Of a stretch of 27,314 bases of DNA, positions 22,844 through 27,314 are shown one piece after another (within the stretch, counting starts at the first letter, position 1; every line of letters starts with the position of its first letter). Origin of the DNA: Chloroflexota bacterium. Its GTDB lineage: Bacteria; Chloroflexota; Dormibacteria; CF-121. Under the pieces are notes generated by a model. The model searched no databases. It was not told where the DNA came from and saw only the letters and a list, made by a program, of their open reading frames with translations. A program made the translations under genes and the position numbers. The DNA is taken from positions 4,906-32,219 of the forward strand of contig VBIS01000030.1 of the NCBI GenBank assembly GCA_005880605.1, read 5' to 3'.

Positions 22844-22866
22844 CTTAGTGATAGGCCTAATATAAC
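22844..22866 (+). promoter_or_regulatory. Candidate leaderless promoter and operator of the NRAMP-like gene
   Basis: TATAAC (22861-22866) ends five bases before the ATG at 22872. An 8-bp palindrome TAGGCCTA (22852-22859) lies against it, within TTAG...CTAA reminiscent of DtxR/MntR-family sites. CGTGCTTAG (22840-22848) just upstream recurs before the response regulator gene. All are sequence resemblances only. Confidence 0.35.
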
Positions 22867-22871
22867 GTTTG

Positions 22872-24305
22872 ATGGCCGAGCCTGACTCCGGACAGCCCAG
22901 ACCGGACCCGATCCTCTCGGTCGTCAAGCCGGGGGCCCAGCCAGCCGACGACGCCCAGGCGCGCGTAAGGAGCTCGGACCTCGCCGCCGGCGGCAATCCG
23001 AATGCCGGCCGGACGACCGTCAACGAGGCCAAGCGCAAGGGGCCCATCGGCTTCCTGCAGCTGCTCGGCCCAGGATTGATCACTGGCGCCAGCGACGACG
23101 ACCCCAGTGGCATCGGGACCTACTCGCAGGTCGGAAGCCAGTTTGGCTACGGCCTCCTCTGGCTGGCGTTGTTCACCTTCCCGCTGATGAGCGCGGTGCA
23201 GGAACTGTGCGCGCGCATCGCGCTGCAGACCGGGGTCGGGCTGGGCGCGAGTCTTCGACGCAAGTTCCCCCGCCCGCTGGTCGGCGCTGCGATTCTCGGG
23301 CTGCTCGCCGCCAACACCTTCAACGTCGGCGCCGACCTCGGGGCGGTGGCAGCGGCCGGGTCGCTGCTGTCGCGCGGAGCCCTCCATGCCCTCTGGCTGG
23401 TGGTGCCGGTGGCGCTGCTGATCATCGGCATGCAGGTGTTCGCCACCTACGCCACCATCTTCAAGATCTTCAAGTGGTTGACATTGGCGCTGTTCGCCTA
23501 CGTCATCACCGCTTTCTTCGCGCATCCGCCATTGCTCCAGGTCGTCAAAGCCACGTTCATTCCGCATATCGAGTTCTCGAAGGACTTCATCATGGCCGTG
23601 GTCGCGGTGCTGGGCACCACCATCTCCCCCTACCTCTTCTTCTGGCAGGCATCCTCGGAGGTCGACGAGTTGAGCGCGGCCGGCGCCACCAATCCCCGAG
23701 CCGGACGTCCCGGCTTGAGGCTTTCCGAGCTGCGTGCTGCCAGAACCGATGTCCTGATCGGGATGGCTTTTTCCAACCTGGTCATGTACTTCATCATTCT
23801 TACCTCGGCTGCGGTGCTGCACGCCCACGGCAAGACCAACGTCCAGACGGCTGCGGAGGCCGCTGCCGCGCTCGCCCCCCTGGCCGGTCCGTTTGCCTTC
23901 ATCATCTTCTCGGTTGGGCTGATCGGCGCCGGCCTGCTCGCGATTCCGATCCTGACCGGCTCTGCCACCTACGCGATCAAGGAGTTCTTCGGGTTCGGTG
24001 GCAGTCTCGCCAGCAAACCACGGGAGCAACCAACCTTCTATCTCATCCTGACGTTGGCGACGGTGGCCGGGGTGGCGATGAACTTCCTTCACCTCGACCC
24101 GATCCGCGCCCTCTTCATCGCGGCGGTCATCAACGGAGTGGTGGCGCCGCCTCTGCTGCTCCTGATCGTGAGCCTTGGCGCGGACCGGACCGTGATGAAG
24201 CGCTATGTCAGCGGCAAGGTGAGCCTGGCCCTCACCGGGATGGCGACCGTCTTCATGGCCGTCGCCGCGATCAGCATGTTCGTGACCATCCTCGCCGGCC
24301 ACTGA
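22872..24305 (+). CDS. NRAMP-family divalent metal transporter, divergent type
   Basis: Inner-membrane metal importer of the NRAMP/SLC11 family, 477 residues with about 11 helices after a 55-residue polar N-terminus. The first helix motif is SDDDPSGIGTYS (about 74-85) in place of the canonical DPGN, and the helix-6 motif is ISPYLFFWQASSE (251-263), where Mn/Fe transporters have Pro-His-Asn and Met-His-type residues. The substitutions point to a sub-family with a different ion preference, possibly the NRAMP-related magnesium group, but I cannot assign it. ATG 22872 is preferred over the TTG three bases before. It probably ends at a terminator before the two-component genes. Confidence 0.9.
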   Translation: MAEPDSGQPRPDPILSVVKPGAQPADDAQARVRSSDLAAGGNPNAGRTTVNEAKRKGPIGFLQLLGPGLITGASDDDPSGIGTYSQVGSQFGYGLLWLALFTFPLMSAVQELCARIALQTGVGLGASLRRKFPRPLVGAAILGLLAANTFNVGADLGAVAAAGSLLSRGALHALWLVVPVALLIIGMQVFATYATIFKIFKWLTLALFAYVITAFFAHPPLLQVVKATFIPHIEFSKDFIMAVVAVLGTTISPYLFFWQASSEVDELSAAGATNPRAGRPGLRLSELRAARTDVLIGMAFSNLVMYFIILTSAAVLHAHGKTNVQTAAEAAAALAPLAGPFAFIIFSVGLIGAGLLAIPILTGSATYAIKEFFGFGGSLASKPREQPTFYLILTLATVAGVAMNFLHLDPIRALFIAAVINGVVAPPLLLLIVSLGADRTVMKRYVSGKVSLALTGMATVFMAVAAISMFVTILAGH

Positions 24306-24341
24306 CGACCGGGAGGTCGGCCGTCAGCCTTAGATTATTCT
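24302..24341 (+). terminator. Candidate terminator after the NRAMP-like gene
   Basis: CTGACG (24302-24307) pairs with CGTCAG (24322-24327), with CCG/CGG inside after one mismatch, and is followed by an AT-rich stretch (CCTTAGATTATTCTC). The stem includes the stop codon. The tail is not a clean T-run, so efficiency is uncertain. Confidence 0.45.
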
Positions 24342-24358
24342 CATGGGAGCGTGCTTAG

Positions 24359-25051
24359 ATGGTGGCGAGCATGGCCGAGCAGCCCCACGTCCTGGTCGTG
24401 GACGACGATGCCAAGATCGCGGCCGCGCTGCGCCGCGCCTTGATCTACGAGGGTTACCAGGTCGAAGTCGCGCCCGACGGCCAGATCGCGCTGACCCGCG
24501 CCCGCGAGCGCATGCCCGACCTCGCCATCCTCGACATCATGATGCCCGGCATCGACGGCCTCGAGGTCACGCGACGGCTCCGGGCCGAAGGCGACGTCCC
24601 GATCCTGCTGCTGACCGCCAAGGATGGCACGGCCGACCGTGTCAAGGGCCTGGACAGCGGCGCTGACGACTACCTGGTCAAACCCTTTGCCTACGAGGAG
24701 CTGCTGGCCCGGGTGCGGGCGCTGCTTCGCCGCCGCGCGCCGCGGGCGCGCCGAACGCTTCGCTACGCCGACGTCCTGATGGACCTGGCGACGCGCGAGG
24801 TGCGGCGCGGCGATGAGCTGATCCCGACGACGGCGAAGGAGTTCGACTTGCTCCAGCACTTCATGCGCAATCCCGGGCAGGTGCTCCGCCGGGAGCAGCT
24901 GCTCGACGCCGTCTGGGGCTTTGATTTCGGCGCCAGTAGCAACGTGGTGGACGTCTACGTCGGCTACGTTCGCCAGAAGCTCGAGCAAGGCGGACGGCGC
25001 CGTTTGCTACAAACCGTGCGCGGTGTTGGGTACATCCTGAAGGAGGAATGA
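24359..25051 (+). CDS. OmpR/PhoB-family response regulator (MprA-like)
   Basis: Two-component response regulator of 230 residues. The receiver domain has the acid pocket VVDDD (13-17), the phospho-acceptor D59 in AILDIMMPG, and K108 region DDYLVKPF. The C-terminal winged-helix DNA-binding domain (from about 130) contains TTAKEFDLLQHFMRNPGQVL and VDVYVGYVRQKLE, then TVRGVGYILKEE. GGGAG lies nine bases before ATG 24359; ATG at 24371 is a weaker choice. The stop overlaps the kinase start by four bases. The layout and the following HtrA gene resemble mycobacterial mprA. Confidence 0.95.
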   Translation: MVASMAEQPHVLVVDDDAKIAAALRRALIYEGYQVEVAPDGQIALTRARERMPDLAILDIMMPGIDGLEVTRRLRAEGDVPILLLTAKDGTADRVKGLDSGADDYLVKPFAYEELLARVRALLRRRAPRARRTLRYADVLMDLATREVRRGDELIPTTAKEFDLLQHFMRNPGQVLRREQLLDAVWGFDFGASSNVVDVYVGYVRQKLEQGGRRRLLQTVRGVGYILKEE

Positions 25052-26577
25052 ACTCCTCCGTCGAACGTCCCGCGCCTGCCGCGACAGCCTTTGCCCCCCT
25101 ACGCCGCTTCCGGGATCGGATTTCCCGCTGGACTGACCATCGCACCGCCTTCCGCCACCGCATCCCGATCCGCGGGCGGATCGCCCTCTTCGGCGCCGGG
25201 GTTGTCGCGCTGGCCGTGGTGAGCTTCAGCTCACTCGTGTATGTCCTGGTCGAGGGCAGCCTCTATCGGGACCAAGATGCGGCGCTCACAACACGCGGTG
25301 ACGACGTCATGCGCCAACTCATTTCGCGTCGAGGTTTCCAACTGAGTCCGTTCGATCTACCGATCGATATCACAAAAAGTTCGGACATCTTCGTCGAAAT
25401 CACGATTTTCGATCAGAACCGGGTCGCTTCAACCGGCAAGATCAACGGTGCCGATCCGGTGTTGCCGACGGCTCTGCTCCAATCCGCACCGTTCGACCGC
25501 GGCAGCATCGTCAACGCCCGGGCGGAAAACGGCCCATTGATGCGAGTCTACGTTCGACAGCTCGCATCGCCGACCGGACCGGCCGGGTACCTCGTGGTCG
25601 GGAAGTCGCTGTCAGGCATCGAGAGTCAGTTGAGCGGACTGCGCCTGTTCCTGGTGGCGGGCGGATTGCTGAGCCTCATCGCCGCCGGGGCCGTCAGCTG
25701 GTTGGTCGCGGGGCGGGCGCTACGACCCCTCGACGCAATGGCGAGCACGGCCGAGGATATCGGGCGAACCCAGGACCTGAGTCGCCGCTTGCCGGAGAAC
25801 GCGCCCGACGACGAAGTGGGACGGCTGCAAAAAAGTTTCAACCAGATGCTGCGCCAGCTCGAGGATGCCTACCATCGCCTCCAGGCAGCCCTGGTGGCCC
25901 AGCGACGCTTCGTCGCCGATGCATCGCATGAGCTGCGCACGCCCCTGACGACGATTCGCGGAAATGTCGGACTGCTGTTGAAGCGCGATGACATCACCGC
26001 GGACGATCGCGTTGCCGCACTCCATGACATCGCCGGGGAAAGCGAACGCATGAGCCGGATGGTGCAGGACCTGCTGACCCTGGCTCGGGCTGATGCCGGC
26101 TATCACCTCGACAAGACCCTCGTTGATCTGATGCCGATTGTTCAGGAAGTGACACGACAGGCCCAGATCCTGCAGCCTTCGCGGCGCATCGAGCTGTTGG
26201 ATGGCGTGCCTGCCCCAATGGTGGGGAACACCGACGCCATCAAGCAGTTGCTCTGGATCCTGGTTGACAACGCCTTCAAGCACACGCGAGAGGACGGCCG
26301 GATCGAGTTGCGGCTCGAGAACGGCAATCGGGCCGTGCGGTTAGCCGTCGCCGACGACGGACCTGGGATCCCGCAGGAGGATCTCGAGCGAATTTTCGAG
26401 CGCTTCTACCAGTCCGATGCCGCCCGCTCTGATGAGGGGACCGGGCTCGGCCTGGCGATCGCCCGCTGGATCGCGCAGGAGCACGGCGGTCGTGTCTACG
26501 CGACCAACAACCCACGAGGCGGCGCTGTTTTTACGGTCGAGTTCCCGGGCGAATCCAAAGTCTTAGCGAAGTCTTAG
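25048..26577 (+). CDS. Sensor histidine kinase (MprB-like)
   Basis: Membrane sensor kinase, 509 residues. Order: 40-residue basic N-terminus, TM1 about 45-68, extracytoplasmic sensor 70-195, TM2 about 198-222, HAMP about 222-275, HisKA with phospho-acceptor H294 (VADASHELRTPLT), and HATPase with N-box N408 (ILVDNAFKH), G1 DDGPG (436-440) and G2 GTGLGLA (464-470). All catalytic boxes are intact. It overlaps the regulator by ATGA. The extracytoplasmic domain has no recognised ligand fold; by analogy it may sense envelope stress. Confidence 0.96.
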   Translation: MNSSVERPAPAATAFAPLRRFRDRISRWTDHRTAFRHRIPIRGRIALFGAGVVALAVVSFSSLVYVLVEGSLYRDQDAALTTRGDDVMRQLISRRGFQLSPFDLPIDITKSSDIFVEITIFDQNRVASTGKINGADPVLPTALLQSAPFDRGSIVNARAENGPLMRVYVRQLASPTGPAGYLVVGKSLSGIESQLSGLRLFLVAGGLLSLIAAGAVSWLVAGRALRPLDAMASTAEDIGRTQDLSRRLPENAPDDEVGRLQKSFNQMLRQLEDAYHRLQAALVAQRRFVADASHELRTPLTTIRGNVGLLLKRDDITADDRVAALHDIAGESERMSRMVQDLLTLARADAGYHLDKTLVDLMPIVQEVTRQAQILQPSRRIELLDGVPAPMVGNTDAIKQLLWILVDNAFKHTREDGRIELRLENGNRAVRLAVADDGPGIPQEDLERIFERFYQSDAARSDEGTGLGLAIARWIAQEHGGRVYATNNPRGGAVFTVEFPGESKVLAKS

Positions 26578-26578
26578 C
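26560..26578 (+). repeat. Direct repeat upstream of htrA, candidate regulator site
   Basis: GTCTTAGC occurs at 26560-26567 and again at 26571-26578, an 11-base period (one helical turn) as used by OmpR-family regulators. It spans the end of the kinase gene and lies 48 bases before the htrA ATG. A CTTAG core also occurs twice before the regulator gene (24329, 24354). Confidence 0.35.
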
Positions 26579-26626
26579 CAGCTTTCATAGGCGGCTCATC
26601 GCTCCGGCGCAGCATGGGCGTCGACT

Positions 26627-27314
26627 ATGCGGGATCCGTTCACTCCGGACTTCATCGAGACCCCGATCGCCCCGGAGCCGGCGGCGCCCGTTCAGCCCGT
26701 TCATCCCGTTCCCCCCTTTCCCCACCGTCCGGCGCGCAGCATGGCAGCGGCCATGCTCGCCGCCGGGCTGGTCGTCGGCAGCATCGGTGGCGGCGCGGTC
26801 GGGGCGCTGCTCGCGAGCCATCGCACGATAGCGAGCAACCCGACCCCGGGCGCGGCAACGGTCGCGTCGGGCGTCGCTGCGCCGGCACCCTCTCCAGGGT
26901 CATTCGCCGCCATCTACCAGCAGGTCAGGGGCGGCGTCGTCACCATCACCACCTCGGTCTCGCGCAGCGGTGCCCGCTCCTTCTCACAGGCCGAAGGTTC
27001 CGGGATCGTGGTCGACAAACAAGGCGACATTCTCACCAACGCCCACGTCGTGGGCAGCTCCTCGCAGGTCCAGGTGACCTTCAGCGACGGCCATACGGCC
27101 ACCGCCCAGGTCAAAGGGGTCGACCAGAGCGCCGACCTTGCCGTGGTCCAGGTTCCAGCCTCCGACCAGCTCCATCCGCTGACGGCCGGTAACTCCGATG
27201 CGCTGCAGGTGGGTGAGACGGCCCTCGCCATCGGATCTCCGTTCGGCCTGCAGGGAAGCTTCACCGCCGGCATCATCTCTGGCTTGAACCGCTCCAGCAC
27301 GGCACCGACGGGCC
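26627..27314 (+). CDS. htrA: HtrA/DegP-like membrane-anchored serine protease (3' end outside window)
   Basis: First 229 residues of an S1C-family protease. The Pro-rich cytoplasmic start (about 1-36) is followed by one membrane segment (39-63), a linker, and the chymotrypsin-like domain: GSGIVVDKQGDILTNAHVV with catalytic H140, VDQSADLAVVQV with D170, then ALAIGSPFGLQGSFTAGIISGLNR. The catalytic Ser and any PDZ domain lie beyond the end. Start is ATG 26627; another frame from 26614 is an out-of-frame read. Located 49 bases after the kinase, as pepD follows mprAB in mycobacteria, so it probably is under that system's control. Confidence 0.93.
   Translation, partial: MRDPFTPDFIETPIAPEPAAPVQPVHPVPPFPHRPARSMAAAMLAAGLVVGSIGGGAVGALLASHRTIASNPTPGAATVASGVAAPAPSPGSFAAIYQQVRGGVVTITTSVSRSGARSFSQAEGSGIVVDKQGDILTNAHVVGSSSQVQVTFSDGHTATAQVKGVDQSADLAVVQVPASDQLHPLTAGNSDALQVGETALAIGSPFGLQGSFTAGIISGLNRSSTAPTG

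Noticed and set aside
22857..24302. Minus-strand ORF of 481 codons opposite the NRAMP-like gene
   Set aside because: Low-complexity Glu/Gly/Arg/Gln-rich product, complementary to a clear membrane transporter.
26614..27192. Plus-strand ORF starting at 26614
   Set aside because: Its Arg/Gly-rich product is out of frame with the HtrA protease read from 26627, which has family motifs.
1..27314. CRISPR arrays, tRNA or rRNA genes, insertion sequences, prophage parts
   Set aside because: None seen: no repeat-spacer pattern, no transposase or integrase frame, no cloverleaf or rRNA-like stretch was noticed.

Overview
The window reads as a piece of a high-GC bacterial chromosome with densely packed genes. 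It shows no tRNA, rRNA, CRISPR array or insertion sequence. Gene content and style (two-subunit 2-oxoacid:ferredoxin oxidoreductase, SUF operon with SufU, Ku beside a LigD-type ligase domain, MprAB-HtrA-like stress module, frequent GTG starts, several apparently leaderless genes) suggest an actinobacterium-like or Chloroflexota/Dormibacterota-like organism. That placement is inference, not a measured result.

Layout. (1) 1-5317, minus strand: korB (cut by the window edge), korA and an AmrS-type radical SAM gene overlap one another; then a 56-residue orphan ORF and an orphan CpaF/TadA secretion ATPase whose N-terminus is frameshifted. (2) 5519-5662, plus: a 47-residue membrane protein. (3) 5659-11710, minus: a complete SUF iron-sulfur assembly operon in the transcription order rrf2-sufS-sufU-sufC-sufB-sufD-Rieske ferredoxin-sufT. 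Its sufB and sufD copies each lack a conserved internal stretch and change frame there. (4) 11792-14356: flavin reductase (+), zinc-ribbon protein (-), SurE (+) and FAH-family hydrolase (-), in alternating orientation. (5) 14691-22720, minus: C39-like lipoprotein, folE, DUF72, ku, a LigD-like ligase lacking its catalytic lysine, then a three-subunit molybdenum hydroxylase/reductase resembling 4-hydroxybenzoyl-CoA reductase. (6) 22872-27314, plus: a divergent NRAMP-family metal transporter, a two-component system and the start of an HtrA-like membrane protease.

How the genes fit together. The SUF operon would supply Fe-S clusters to the many Fe-S enzymes nearby (KorAB, AmrS, the Hcr-like reductase, the Rieske protein), under a cysteine-containing Rrf2 regulator with a candidate operator at its own promoter. 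The Hcr-like subunits, including the four-cysteine loop that marks 4-hydroxybenzoyl-CoA reductase, would need a low-potential ferredoxin donor; in Thauera that role is tied to a 2-oxoacid:ferredoxin oxidoreductase, so KorAB is a reasonable but unproven partner. The two-component pair followed by an HtrA-like protease matches the mycobacterial mprA-mprB-pepD arrangement.

Most notable: the pseudo-ligase next to Ku; the Hcr-like reductase with its Fe-S loop and a Gln where the family's active-site Glu is expected; the three similar +1 lesions in cpaF, sufD and sufB, which may be assembly artefacts; the short or absent 5' leaders of several genes; and all three convergent gene pairs overlapping by exactly 4 nt at their stop codons.
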